Shown here: positions 29,020-36,940 of the stretch, in pieces
How positions within the stretch are numbered: position 1 is the stretch's first letter
Layout: each line of letters starts with the position of its first letter
Source: Mucilaginibacter sp.
GTDB taxonomy: Bacteria > Bacteroidota > Bacteroidia > Sphingobacteriales > Sphingobacteriaceae
Length of the DNA: 64,000 nucleotides
Direction of reading: 5' to 3'
Assembly (NCBI RefSeq): GCF_025359345.1
Contig: NZ_JANYGQ010000038.1
Coordinates: 62,001-126,000, forward strand
Position numbers and translations under genes: made by a program
Notes under the pieces: generated by a model
What the model was told of the DNA's origin: nothing
The model's input: only the letters and a program-made list of their open reading frames with translations
Databases searched by the model: none

Positions 29020-30246
29020 TTAGGAATTTTGGTCCAATCTTTCACTTAATTTGGCCATATCCTTACTTACTTGGATATCGAGAATTTTTGCATAATGCTG
29101 CGTTGTGCGAATATTTTTGTGCCCCAGCATTTTAGAAACTGTTTCGATTGGAACGCCATTTGAAAGCGTGACAGTTGTTGCAAAAGTATGGCGTGCAGTA
29201 TGATAAGTAAAAGGTTTTTCAATTCCGCAGATGTCCGCAATCTCCTTTAAATATGCGTTCATTTTTTGATTGCTTAAAACTGGAAGTAATCGGTCACTAC
29301 TAATGCACTGCGGATGATTTTCGTAAGAGGAAAGAATAGATAATGGTACTTGCAGCAATGGAATCCTTGACGCGGTGTCAGTTTTCTGCCTATTTGTATA
29401 AATCCATTGTTTTCCATCGATTCCCGTTGTTACTTCCGACCGTTTTAATTTATTTACATCCACATATGCTAAACCCGTATAACAACTGAAAAGAAATGTA
29501 TCCCGAACCTGCTTAAGCCTTTCATTTTCGAATTGCTTTTTTTCGATTCGCATAAGCTCATCGTGAGTAAGAAAGGCAGGGGTCACTTCTGTCAATCTCG
29601 TTTTATACGTAATAAAAGGATCCTTATTAATCCAACCATTGTTTAAGCATATCCGAACTATTTTTTTAAAGTTTTTTAAATATTTGACAGCTGTATTATT
29701 GCAGCAGTTTCTTTCAGATCTCAGAAAAAAATCATACGATGATATAAAATCATGGTCTATTTTTCCTATTTCGATATCCTTTGCTTTATAATGCCAGTTT
29801 ATAAAGTCGATAGTATGTCTAAGACTGGTTGTGTAGCGCTCTAGTGTGCCGGCTGCATATTGTTTTCCGACTAGTGCTGCTATTCTCCAATTGTGTTCTT
29901 TAAAAACAGGAATCAATGTTCGAGGCTCATCGATTTCTGGCTTGCCAAACAGGCGATCCTTTAACGTATCCGCAGTTATTGGCAATCTGGCTTCCATCAT
30001 TGAATGATGCGCCGCAAAGACTAATTGTTCCAGGGTTTTCAAATACATATTAAATATTCTTGCGTCTTCAGTCGTGCCGGTCATTTTTTGAGATTTCGAA
30101 TTCCATCGGCTGGCTGTGACATAACGCTTTGTGGAAAATTCTACTCTACTGCCATCAATAGTAATTCTTAAATAAATTGGAGCGGTTCCATTGGCTAGAG
30201 TTTTGGTCTTTTTTAAATTGAAATTGATACAAATTGTACTGATCAT
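29020..30246 (-). CDS. Tyrosine recombinase / integrase, IntDOT-like
   Basis: A 408-residue site-specific recombinase. Residues 1-90 form the arm-binding domain (FNLKKTKTLANGTAPIYLRI). Residues 100-205 are the SAM-like core-binding domain (FKEHNWRIAALVGKQYAAGT). The rest is the catalytic domain, with HTARHTF (H-x-x-R), LGHKNIRTTQHYAKI (His and nucleophile Tyr) near the C-terminus, and TGLAYVDVNKL where most tyrosine recombinases have the first catalytic Arg. CTnDOT IntDOT also lacks that first Arg, so Ala here is consistent with the Bacteroidota conjugative-transposon family. The gene points away from tRNA-Ser, with the tRNA 3' end about 190 bp upstream, the classic layout of an element integrated at a tRNA. 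Residues needed for activity otherwise look present, so it may still work. Confidence 0.93.
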   Translation of the reverse strand: MISTICINFNLKKTKTLANGTAPIYLRITIDGSRVEFSTKRYVTASRWNSKSQKMTGTTEDARIFNMYLKTLEQLVFAAHHSMMEARLPITADTLKDRLFGKPEIDEPRTLIPVFKEHNWRIAALVGKQYAAGTLERYTTSLRHTIDFINWHYKAKDIEIGKIDHDFISSYDFFLRSERNCCNNTAVKYLKNFKKIVRICLNNGWINKDPFITYKTRLTEVTPAFLTHDELMRIEKKQFENERLKQVRDTFLFSCYTGLAYVDVNKLKRSEVTTGIDGKQWIYTNRQKTDTASRIPLLQVPLSILSSYENHPQCISSDRLLPVLSNQKMNAYLKEIADICGIEKPFTYHTARHTFATTVTLSNGVPIETVSKMLGHKNIRTTQHYAKILDIQVSKDMAKLSERLDQNS

Positions 30247-30290
30247 CGCTTTGCTGTAAAAGGTTAACTAATAGACTTTTATGGTGCTTA

Positions 30291-30338
30291 GCGAGACCTA
30301 AAGTTAGCGGTACCAAATAGGTCTCGCAAGAGGTCTCG
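30291..30338. repeat. Three copies of an 8-bp motif, possible integrase or attachment site
   Basis: GCGAGACCT at 30291-30299 is repeated inverted as AGGTCTCGC at 30319-30327 and again as AGGTCTCG at 30331-30338. The cluster sits between the integrase start and the tRNA terminator, where arm-type sites or an attachment core would lie. Function is inferred from position. Confidence 0.45.
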
Positions 30339-30382
30339 ATCAGATTGAGAAATTATGGTCGAATTTGGATAGCTTATAAAGC

Positions 30383-30417
30383 AAAAACGCCTAAAATCAT
30401 AGATTTTAAGCGTTTTT
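30383..30417 (-). terminator. Rho-independent terminator after tRNA-Ser
   Basis: AAAAACGCCTAAAATC and GATTTTAAGCGTTTTT form a nearly perfect 16-bp stem with a 3-nt loop. Read on the minus strand it follows the tRNA 3' end by about 20 bp and ends in a U run. The symmetric A/T ends mean it could also act in the other direction. Confidence 0.8.
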
Positions 30418-30437
30418 AACCGTCTATAAAGACTACT

Positions 30438-30528
30438 TGGCGGAGAGGGAGGGATTCGAACCCTCGATACCCTTTTGAAGTATACACACTTTCCAGGCGT
30501 GCTCTTTCGACCACTCAGACACCTCTCC
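30438..30528 (-). tRNA. tRNA-Ser (GGA anticodon)
   Basis: The minus strand reads GGAGAGGTGTCTGAGTGG... to ...CCTCTCCGCCA. The acceptor stem pairs GGAGAGG with CCTCTCC, and the CCA is encoded. The anticodon arm is CACGC-CTGGAAA-GTGTG, giving anticodon GGA (reads UCC/UCU). A long variable arm (TATACTTCAAAAGGGTAT) and a T arm with GGTTCGAATCC are present, as expected for a class II serine tRNA of 91 nt including CCA. It sits next to the integrase and is the probable integration target. Confidence 0.96.
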
Positions 30529-30611
30529 GGATTTGGATTGCAAAGGTAAAATAATATTGCTTTTATTATTAAATAAAAAAGCGCCCAGGGCAAAAACCCC
30601 GGACGCGTCAT

Positions 30612-31002
30612 GAAAACTTAACCTATACAAAAACTATAATCACTATTTTTTAAGTCTTGAGTCTTGAGCCGGAAGTCTAAAGTCAAAAAACGACTCAAGA
30701 CTATCTACTACAGACTTTGGACTAATTATCTTACGCGGTCGTTATGTTTGATGCGATAAATTGCACGACTGTAATCTTTCTTAATTAGTGTTGTTGTAGT
30801 AATAGAGTGGTTTTATGATAAAAGGTTTAATCAGGGTGTGGATTTCATGCTTGCTGGTTACATAACTGAAAGCCAGCAACGGACGTGTCGGTTAATCGCT
30901 GTTTGAAAATCTTATTTTTTTTTATTGTTGTTAACGTGCGTTTAATTGTAGCAGTAACTTTGAATGAGCGGATTTTTCGCATATTTAGAATTTAAATAAC
31001 CC
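30612..31002. other. Intergenic region with inverted word repeat
   Basis: No gene in 390 bp. AGTCTTGAGTC at 30653-30663 is inverted at 30692-30702 (GACTCAAGACT), with further AGTCTAAAGTC and AGACTTTGGACT words up to 30722. This belongs to the same kind of word repeat seen at several other gaps. The promoter for the downstream SDR gene should lie in the AT-rich part after 30780, but I cannot assign a clear box. Confidence 0.55.
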
Positions 31003-31848
31003 ATGGAGAAAAAATCAATAAGCGTAGTAGTAGTTATTGGCGCGGGCTCAATCGGCCAGGCAATTGCACGGCGTGTAAGTGCAGGAAAGCATATACTATT
31101 AGCCGACCTGCGCCAGGAAAACAGCAATGCAGCCGCAAAAACACTTAGCGAAGCCGGTTTTGATGTTAGCACTGCGATTGTGGACGTATCGAGCCGGGAA
31201 TCCGTACTTGCATTGATTGAAACAGCGACAGCAATTGGAGGCATTACCGGTCTTATCCACGCTGCGGGCGTTTCGCCTTCACAGGCATCGCCGTCAACAA
31301 TACTTAAGGTCGATTTGTATGGCACAGCGCTTATACTAGAAGAATTCGGTAAAGTTATACAAAGCGGTGGTTCGGGTGTGGTAATTGCTTCACAATCGGG
31401 GCATCGGCTGCCGGCGCTAACGCCGGAGCAGGATAAGGCCCTTGCAACCACGCCTGTAGAACAGCTATTGTCTCTTCCTTTGGTTCAACCCGATCAGGTT
31501 AAAGATTCGCTGCACGCCTATCAGTTATCAAAAAGGGGAAACTCCTTGCGGGTAATGGCCGAAGCTGTGAAATGGGGTAAACGGGGCGCACGCATCAACA
31601 CCATTAGCCCCGGGATAATTATTACCCCACTTGCAAAGGACGAACTGTCCGGTCCACGGGGTGATGGATACCGGCGGATGATAAATCTTTCTGCCGTAGG
31701 CCGCGCCGGCACCCCCGACGAGGTAGGGGCAGTTGGCGCTTTATTAATGGGCCAGGATGGAGCATTTATTACGGGCAGCGATTTTTTGATGGACGGAGGT
31801 GTTACCTCTGCTTATTTGTACGGCGAACTGGCACCGAAAGCTGAGTAG
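31003..31848 (+). CDS. SDR family NAD(P)-dependent oxidoreductase
   Basis: A 281-residue short-chain dehydrogenase/reductase, soluble and cytoplasmic. The Rossmann cofactor motif is VVVIGAGSIGQAIARR (GxGxxG form), followed by ADLRQ at the end of strand 2, which suggests some choice between NAD and NADP. The central HAAG motif, the Ser-containing strand VVIASQSG and the YxxxK catalytic pair (YQLSK) are all present, and the C-terminus has ITGSDFLMDGG, typical of classical SDRs. Substrate cannot be told from sequence. It has an insertion of about 25 residues between the Ser and Tyr (LPALTPEQDKALATTPVEQL), typical of a subgroup of bacterial SDRs. The stop codon abuts a palindromic repeat. Confidence 0.88.
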   Translation: MEKKSISVVVVIGAGSIGQAIARRVSAGKHILLADLRQENSNAAAKTLSEAGFDVSTAIVDVSSRESVLALIETATAIGGITGLIHAAGVSPSQASPSTILKVDLYGTALILEEFGKVIQSGGSGVVIASQSGHRLPALTPEQDKALATTPVEQLLSLPLVQPDQVKDSLHAYQLSKRGNSLRVMAEAVKWGKRGARINTISPGIIITPLAKDELSGPRGDGYRRMINLSAVGRAGTPDEVGAVGALLMGQDGAFITGSDFLMDGGVTSAYLYGELAPKAE

Positions 31849-31969
31849 TTCATGGTTGATAGTTTATGGTTCATAGTTCATAGCCGGAAATGCAGTTGCA
31901 GTAGCAGCAGGGCCGAATTGCCAATTGCAGCTACCATGAACCATGAACTATCAACCATGAACCAACTAC
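31845..31969. repeat. Palindromic GTTCATGG-type intergenic repeat
   Basis: Left arm (31845-31884, GTAGTTCATGGTTGATAG and more) and right arm (31931-31969, ending CATGAACCAACTAC) are near-complementary over about 40 bp. The words GTTCATGG, GTTGATAG and GTTCATAG are repeated within each arm. The left arm includes the last bases of the SDR stop codon. Related words occur at 50366 and 56821. It could act as a transcript-end structure. Confidence 0.75.
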
Positions 31970-32013
31970 GAACTTTTTCCTTATGTTTGCACCTGTAAAA
32001 AGCGTGTAACTGA

Positions 32014-32985
32014 ATGTTGAGCATCAACGAGATTAAAAAACCTATTGCGGCTGAAATTGATGTTTTTGAAGGCAAGTTTAAGGCGTCGATGCAAAGTTCG
32101 GTACCGCTGCTCGACCGCATTACCCATTACATTGTAAAACGCAAGGGCAAGCAGATACGGCCGATGTTCGTTTTTTTTTCAGCCAGTATTTGCGGGGGGA
32201 TTAATGAATCTACCCACCGGGGCGCCGCACTTGTTGAACTGCTGCACACAGCTACATTGATTCATGATGATGTGGTTGATAACTCTTATCAACGCCGCAG
32301 TTTTTTCTCTATCAACGCTTTATGGAAAAATAAGATAGCCGTTTTGGTGGGCGATTTCCTGCTTTCCAAAGGCTTGTTGTTGTCCATGAAGCACGATGAC
32401 TACCGCTTTTTAAAAATAGTATCAACTGCCATGGAGCAGATGATTGAGGGCGAACTGTTACAGGTTGAGAAAGTGCGCCGGATGGATATTGAAGAAAAGG
32501 TTTATTACGAGGTGATACGCCAGAAAACGGCCAGCCTTATCGCCAGTTGCTGCGAATGTGGCGCTGCATCGGCTGGGGCTAACGACGAGACTATAGAGAA
32601 GATGCGCCTGTTTGGCGAGAAAATCGGCATCGCCTTCCAGATAAAGGATGATATGTTCGATTTTGGTACCGACGACGTTGGCAAGCCGCTTGGCATCGAT
32701 ATAAAAGAAAAAAAAGTTACCCTGCCGCTTATATACTCGCTCAACAACAGCAAAAGCGATGTTAAGAAGCAAATGATAAACCTGGTTAAAAACCACAACG
32801 ACGACCCCGAAAAAATAGCCCGAATCATCAGTTTTGTAAAAGAAACCGGTGGCCTGCAATATGCCGAAACACAAATGAAAAAGTACCAGGACGAAGCGTT
32901 TGCTATATTGAATACATTCCCTGACGGCGAATCGCGCCGGAGCCTTGAGCAACTGGTACGTTTTACTACCGAACGCAATAAATAA
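32014..32985 (+). CDS. Polyprenyl (octaprenyl-type) diphosphate synthase
   Basis: A 323-residue trans-prenyltransferase of the IspA/IspB fold, making a long-chain isoprenyl diphosphate from isopentenyl diphosphate, most likely for the menaquinone side chain in this phylum. The first Asp-rich motif is DDVVD at residues 85-89 (LIHDDVVDNS); the second is KDDMFDFGTDD near residue 213 (FQIKDDMFDF). KGKQIRPMFVFFSA is the substrate-binding basic stretch. Length is usual for the family. Its stop overlaps the next start by one base (TAATG), so it is translationally coupled to terC. Chain length cannot be set by eye. Confidence 0.92.
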   Translation: MLSINEIKKPIAAEIDVFEGKFKASMQSSVPLLDRITHYIVKRKGKQIRPMFVFFSASICGGINESTHRGAALVELLHTATLIHDDVVDNSYQRRSFFSINALWKNKIAVLVGDFLLSKGLLLSMKHDDYRFLKIVSTAMEQMIEGELLQVEKVRRMDIEEKVYYEVIRQKTASLIASCCECGAASAGANDETIEKMRLFGEKIGIAFQIKDDMFDFGTDDVGKPLGIDIKEKKVTLPLIYSLNNSKSDVKKQMINLVKNHNDDPEKIARIISFVKETGGLQYAETQMKKYQDEAFAILNTFPDGESRRSLEQLVRFTTERNK

Positions 32986-34037
32986 TGAGCAGCGAATTAA
33001 TTTTTATATCGGCGTTTATTGCATTCATTTTAATAATGCTATCGCTCGACCTTGGCCTTTTTGCCAAAACCGATAAGGCCGTAAGCTTGAAACAGGCAGG
33101 TATCATGAGCGCTGTTTGGGTAACGCTGGCGCTGATATTTTATGGGTTGATTTTGCAATTCGGCCACCTGTTGCACCATGTTGACAGCTTTACAGCGTTG
33201 CAACAGATAAATGAGAAAAACTTTCATCACCTTAAGCTAATCCCCGGCAACCTGGCTGGTGGCCTCGAACTATATCGCAAAAATCTCGGCCTGGAATTTA
33301 TCACAGGTTATGTGGTCGAGTATGCGCTATCGGTTGATAATATTTTTGTAATGGTGCTGGTGTTTACCGCTTTTGGCGTTAGTCCGAGGCATTACCATAA
33401 AGTGCTTTTTTGGGGGATATTGGGTGCGGTGCTGATGCGGTTTGCATTTATTTTCCTGGGTTCCACACTAATCTCGCACTTTCACTGGGTACTATACATT
33501 TTCGGCGCCTTCTTGGTTTACACCGGCGTTACCATGTTTATTAACCGCAACCAGGAAGACGAAATTGACCCCGAGAACCACAGAGTCGTAAAATTTGCAT
33601 CCAAATACTTTGCCGTTCACCCGCAGTTTGAAGGGAGCAAGTTCTTCGTAAAAATCGACCACAAAAAACTAATCACACCGTTGTTTTTGGTGCTTATTAT
33701 CATTGAGGTTACCGATTTGGTTTTTGCGGTGGATTCCATCCCTGCGATATTTTCTATAACCAAGGATCCTTATATTGTTTTCTTTTCAAACATATTTGCC
33801 ATACTGGGTTTGCGCTCTATGTTCTTCCTGTTGGTTAACATTATCGATAAATTCCATTACCTGAAGGTTGGCTTATCCATTTTGCTGGCGTTTATTGGCC
33901 TTAAGATGCTTGCTGCGGAATATGTAGACGCAATTGGCTTAACCACCGGCCGCTCCTTGCTGATTATCCTGGCTATTTTGGTGATTAGTGTGGCTTCTTC
34001 ACTTATATTTCCAAAGAAAGAGGGATTAAAGGCTTAG
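32985..34037 (+). CDS. TerC/Alx-family membrane protein
   Basis: A 350-residue polytopic inner-membrane protein of the TerC/Alx family, implicated in manganese and metal-ion homeostasis and tellurite resistance in other bacteria. Conserved blocks are EYALSVDNIFVMVLVFTAF in helix 4 and EVTDLVFAVDSIPAIFSITK further on, with the paired acidic residues expected to line an ion path, and SNIFAILGLRSMFFLL after it. About eight or nine helices are visible, with a cytoplasmic loop rich in acidic residues (NRNQEDEIDPENHR). No Mn-responsive yybP-ykoY riboswitch was looked for in detail, and none is obvious because the gene has no leader. It overlaps the prenyl synthase gene by one base. Confidence 0.9.
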   Translation: MSSELIFISAFIAFILIMLSLDLGLFAKTDKAVSLKQAGIMSAVWVTLALIFYGLILQFGHLLHHVDSFTALQQINEKNFHHLKLIPGNLAGGLELYRKNLGLEFITGYVVEYALSVDNIFVMVLVFTAFGVSPRHYHKVLFWGILGAVLMRFAFIFLGSTLISHFHWVLYIFGAFLVYTGVTMFINRNQEDEIDPENHRVVKFASKYFAVHPQFEGSKFFVKIDHKKLITPLFLVLIIIEVTDLVFAVDSIPAIFSITKDPYIVFFSNIFAILGLRSMFFLLVNIIDKFHYLKVGLSILLAFIGLKMLAAEYVDAIGLTTGRSLLIILAILVISVASSLIFPKKEGLKA

Positions 34038-34138
34038 CCAGAAGCTAAAAGATATGAGATTTAGGTTACAAAAGTTTCTGTCTGACGTTACGCGCTTTTT
34101 CTATTTTCGGACTAAATTTACCACAAATCTTTATTCCG

Positions 34139-34621
34139 ATGGCAGAGAACAATGCAACTCCAATTCCCACACTTTACGAGTGGGCCGGCGGTATGCCGGT
34201 TTTTGAGACGCTTTTCGATAAATTTTACGATAAAGTTTTAGCCGACGATATACTTGAACCGGTTTTCAAGCATATGTCGCCACAGCATCGGCTGCATGTG
34301 GCCCATTTTGTGGCGGAAGTGTTAGGCGGGCCCAAAGTTTACAGCGAAAGCGAGGGCGACCATTTCCGCATGATACAAAAGCACCTTCAAAAATACCTTA
34401 CCGAGACTCACCGCAAACGCTGGATGGAACTGTTGCTGCAAACAGCCGACGAACTATCTCTGCCTTCCGACCCGGAATTTCGCTCGGCATTCCTCGCTTA
34501 CCTGGAATGGGGCACCCGCATAGCGGTAATCAACTCAAACACAGCCGAAGTAACGGAAGACCCAAATGTACCCATGCCTCAATGGGGCTGGGGTGTACCC
34601 GGCGGACCGTTTATGGGATGA
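34139..34621 (+). CDS. Group II truncated haemoglobin
   Basis: A 160-residue globin of the truncated, 2-on-2 type. TLYEWAGGMPVFETLFDKFY is the classic N-terminal helix A/B segment. The proximal haem ligand is expected at His82 (IQKHLQKYL), with HRKRW following as in the group II signature. The C-terminus has WGWGVPGGPFMG, a tail common in this group. Such proteins bind oxygen or nitric oxide in the cytoplasm and are tied to protection from nitrosative or oxidative stress. The gene stands alone, 101 bp after terC; no operon partner is implied. Confidence 0.88.
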   Translation: MAENNATPIPTLYEWAGGMPVFETLFDKFYDKVLADDILEPVFKHMSPQHRLHVAHFVAEVLGGPKVYSESEGDHFRMIQKHLQKYLTETHRKRWMELLLQTADELSLPSDPEFRSAFLAYLEWGTRIAVINSNTAEVTEDPNVPMPQWGWGVPGGPFMG

Positions 34622-34649
34622 TGTGCTGCTGAAAAAAGACCGTAAGTTA

Positions 34650-34688
34650 TCTTTACTGACTTTACTGACTTTCCCGACTTTCGGACTA
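34650..34688. repeat. Word repeat ACTGACTTTACTGACTTT
   Basis: Short tract of related words (TTTACTGACTTTACTGACTT, CGACTTTCGGACT) between the haemoglobin and cdaA genes. It resembles the AAGTCGG-type tract at 48877 read on the other strand. Confidence 0.5.
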
Positions 34689-34707
34689 AATACCTAACTT
34701 CGCTTTT

Positions 34708-35499
34708 ATGCAAGCGTTTGATTTTAAGCTTTTCAAGATAACACCCTTCTCCATTTTAGATATTGTACTGCTGGCCATAATTATATACCAGCTGTACAAC
34801 CTGATTAGGGGGACAATCGCTGCTAATATTTTTATAGGGCTTGCGCTGATATACGTGCTGTATTTTATAGTGCCCGAAAGCAAAATGCCCCTGCTTGCGG
34901 GTATATTGAAAAAGGTGGCTGACGTTGGTATTATTGCGGTAATCGTCCTGTTTCAGCAGGAAATTCGACGTTTTCTACTGCTGGTGGGTAAAAATGCTTC
35001 GCTGCAGCGCAACAAAGCCTGGTGGCAGTATTTTTTCGGTAAGGCCCAAATTGAAAAAGATAACTATGCCCGTATCAAACCCATTATTGATGCTTGCAAG
35101 AGCTTGAAACAAACCCGTACCGGCGCGTTGATAGTTTTTGCCAAATATTACGATGAACAATTTTACCAAAACAGTTGCGAAATGATTGAGGCCAAAATAT
35201 CAAAGCGTTTGCTGGAAAGTATTTTTCAAAAAAGCAGTCCGCTGCATGACGGCGCGGTGGTGATTTCCGAAAATAAAATAAAATCGGCCAGCTGTATTTT
35301 ACCGCTTACCGAGAAAACCGATCTGCCAACACAGTTTGGTTTGCGTCATCGTGCCGGTATTGGTGTAACGGAATCCAACGATGCCACGGCGATCATCGTA
35401 TCCGAAGAAACCGGCGAAATATCATATGCCAAGCAAGGCCGTGTTAAAATGAACATCAGCTTTGCGGAGCTGGAGAAATTGTTGAATAAGGATTTTTGA
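34708..35499 (+). CDS. cdaA: Diadenylate cyclase CdaA
   Basis: A 263-residue c-di-AMP synthase. Residues about 12-95 hold membrane helices (LDIVLLAIIIYQLYNLI, GIALIYVLYF-type strands). The DAC domain follows, with the catalytic SSPLHDGAVVI (DGA motif) and RHRAGIG (RHR motif) near residues 185-220. It converts two ATP to c-di-AMP, which controls potassium transport, osmotic balance and cell-wall state. Many Firmicutes place cdaA next to cdaR and glmM; here neither is adjacent. The downstream sterol-desaturase family gene is 20 bp away on the same strand and may be co-transcribed. Confidence 0.95.
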   Translation: MQAFDFKLFKITPFSILDIVLLAIIIYQLYNLIRGTIAANIFIGLALIYVLYFIVPESKMPLLAGILKKVADVGIIAVIVLFQQEIRRFLLLVGKNASLQRNKAWWQYFFGKAQIEKDNYARIKPIIDACKSLKQTRTGALIVFAKYYDEQFYQNSCEMIEAKISKRLLESIFQKSSPLHDGAVVISENKIKSASCILPLTEKTDLPTQFGLRHRAGIGVTESNDATAIIVSEETGEISYAKQGRVKMNISFAELEKLLNKDF

Positions 35500-35519
35500 T
35501 TTTTAACGTTTAGTAAGAT

Positions 35520-36371
35520 ATGCAATCGCTATTATCATTCGATGCTTTAAAACTACTGCTGAACATAGCCGTGCGCTACCTGCTGTTTACGGGGTCGTTT
35601 TACCTGGTTTTTTATGTATGGAAAAATAAGCGGTACTGGGCCTCAAAAATTCAGCAGCGCTACCCGGAAAAACAGCACATTTTTCGCGAAATAAAATATT
35701 CTTTCTTTACCGTACTGATATTTGGAGTGATAATAATGCTGACGGTAATAGCCGGTATGAAAGGGCTGACGCTGGTATATACGCCGTTTGATAAGTATGG
35801 CTACTTCTACTATTTTTTCAGCATCGTGCTGATGATACTAATGCATGATACTTATTTCTATTGGACGCATCGGCTGATGCACTGGAAGCCGATATTTAAA
35901 TACGTGCATAAAGTACATCATTTGTCTATCAACCCAACACCTTTTGCGGCTTATGCTTTTCACCCGATTGAGGCCGTCGTTGAGGTAGGCATTATCCCGT
36001 TGATAGCTTTCACCATTCCTCGCCATGCCACAACTATAGTTATTTTCGGATTATACTCGTTGCTGCTGAACGTAGCCGGGCATTTGGGTTACGAACTTTT
36101 CCCAAAAGGGTTTGCCAGCCACATGCTGTTTAAATGGCACAACACATCCACGCATCATAACATGCACCACCGGCTAGTGAAATGCAATTATGGCCTTTAT
36201 TTTAACTTTTGGGATAGGGTTATGCACACCAACCATCCCACTTATGAGACAAGTTTTGATGAGGTAGTTGAACAACGTGAGCAGGGAAAACTTATCCGCG
36301 AGGCGCAAAAAAAATCAGGCGCACATGTTGTTACTTTACAGGAGCAGGGGAAAGTGCTGCCGGAAGTCTAA
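35520..36371 (+). CDS. Sterol desaturase / fatty-acid hydroxylase family protein
   Basis: A 283-residue membrane di-iron enzyme. The eight-histidine pattern is present: WTHRLMH (HxxxH), HKVHHL (HxxHH) and STHHNMHH (HxxHH), with YAFHPIEAV between. Four hydrophobic helices surround them. Family members hydroxylate or desaturate fatty acids, sterols, carotenoids or sphingolipids at the membrane; the substrate here is not determined by sequence. It lies 20 bp after cdaA, possibly in the same operon, which would link it only loosely to c-di-AMP signalling. Its 3' end overlaps the 3' end of the opposite-strand 137-residue gene by 41 bp. Confidence 0.9.
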   Translation: MQSLLSFDALKLLLNIAVRYLLFTGSFYLVFYVWKNKRYWASKIQQRYPEKQHIFREIKYSFFTVLIFGVIIMLTVIAGMKGLTLVYTPFDKYGYFYYFFSIVLMILMHDTYFYWTHRLMHWKPIFKYVHKVHHLSINPTPFAAYAFHPIEAVVEVGIIPLIAFTIPRHATTIVIFGLYSLLLNVAGHLGYELFPKGFASHMLFKWHNTSTHHNMHHRLVKCNYGLYFNFWDRVMHTNHPTYETSFDEVVEQREQGKLIREAQKKSGAHVVTLQEQGKVLPEV

Positions 36372-36744
36372 AGGTAGGCAAACTCTTGAAGAATTGCTGA
36401 TTGACGATACCGTTGTCGGAATTTGCCGATTTAACAGGCATTTTATCATATCCATCTAATCGTGCAACCGGCATTTTTGAGTTCCCCGGTAAAACTACAA
36501 CCGGCATATTGTTGGAGAAATACAGATTGTTTAACGAAGCCTGGGCGTCTGTTTTATCAACGTATAAAGCCAGCGCCTGGTCTGCTTTCAGACCTGATGT
36601 CAACTGTTTCCAGGAGTTGTTTTGAGCTTTAATTGAATTGTTTATGGATGCCAAAATACTATCGGCAGGATTAACCTTTACCTGCTGTGCCTTTAGCTGG
36701 TAGGCACTCCCGAATAATATAAAAGCAATTATTATTTTTTTCAT
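36331..36744 (-). CDS. Secreted hypothetical protein, 137 aa
   Basis: Begins with a clear signal peptide, MKKIIIAFILFGSAYQLKAQ, with cleavage after KAQ. The mature part is about 118 residues with the pattern MPVVVLPGNSKMPVARLDGY and SNNMPVVVLP, likely a small soluble or envelope protein. No cysteine, lipobox or known domain is visible. It overlaps the end of the sterol desaturase gene by 41 bp in opposite orientation, which would allow transcriptional interference. It is not obviously in an operon with another gene. Confidence 0.7.
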   Translation of the reverse strand: MKKIIIAFILFGSAYQLKAQQVKVNPADSILASINNSIKAQNNSWKQLTSGLKADQALALYVDKTDAQASLNNLYFSNNMPVVVLPGNSKMPVARLDGYDKMPVKSANSDNGIVNQQFFKSLPTFRLPAALSPAPVK

Positions 36745-36861
36745 AACGATTTAATTTAGGTGCAACGTAGAGGCGCGATACTTCGCGTCTTAACCACGCA
36801 TGCAAAACAAATTTAGAGAAACGAAATGTTAAATCACGTTAATTCTCATACGGAAAATGTT

Positions 36862-36895
36862 AAAAAAAACAGCCGGCCCCTTTCGAAACCGGCTG
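36862..36895 (-). terminator. Rho-independent terminator of the M1 aminopeptidase gene
   Basis: CAGCCGG at 36870-36876 pairs with CCGGCTG at 36889-36895. On the minus strand this hairpin is followed by an eight-base U run (A run at 36862-36869). It lies 45 bp after the aminopeptidase stop. Confidence 0.8.
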
Positions 36896-36902
36896 CTTTA
36901 AT

Positions 36903-36932
36903 AAAGACGCCCCGATGTATCGGGGCGTCTTT
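36903..36932. terminator. Second hairpin, AAAGACGCCCCGA / TCGGGGCGTCTTT
   Basis: A 13-bp perfect stem with a 4-nt loop, A/T-rich at both ends, immediately after the aminopeptidase stop. It may serve as a first terminator or as mRNA 3'-end protection ahead of the second hairpin. Confidence 0.7.
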
Positions 36933-36940
36933 ATTAAATA

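Noticed and set aside
30942..31451. Minus-strand 169-residue frame
   Set aside because: Antisense to the clearly recognisable SDR oxidoreductase.
31845..31969. Palindrome considered as an insertion sequence end
   Set aside because: No transposase, no target duplication, and the words repeat inside each arm; fits an intergenic word repeat.
32458..32978. Minus-strand frames over the prenyl synthase
   Set aside because: Antisense to a gene with both Asp-rich motifs; no independent evidence.
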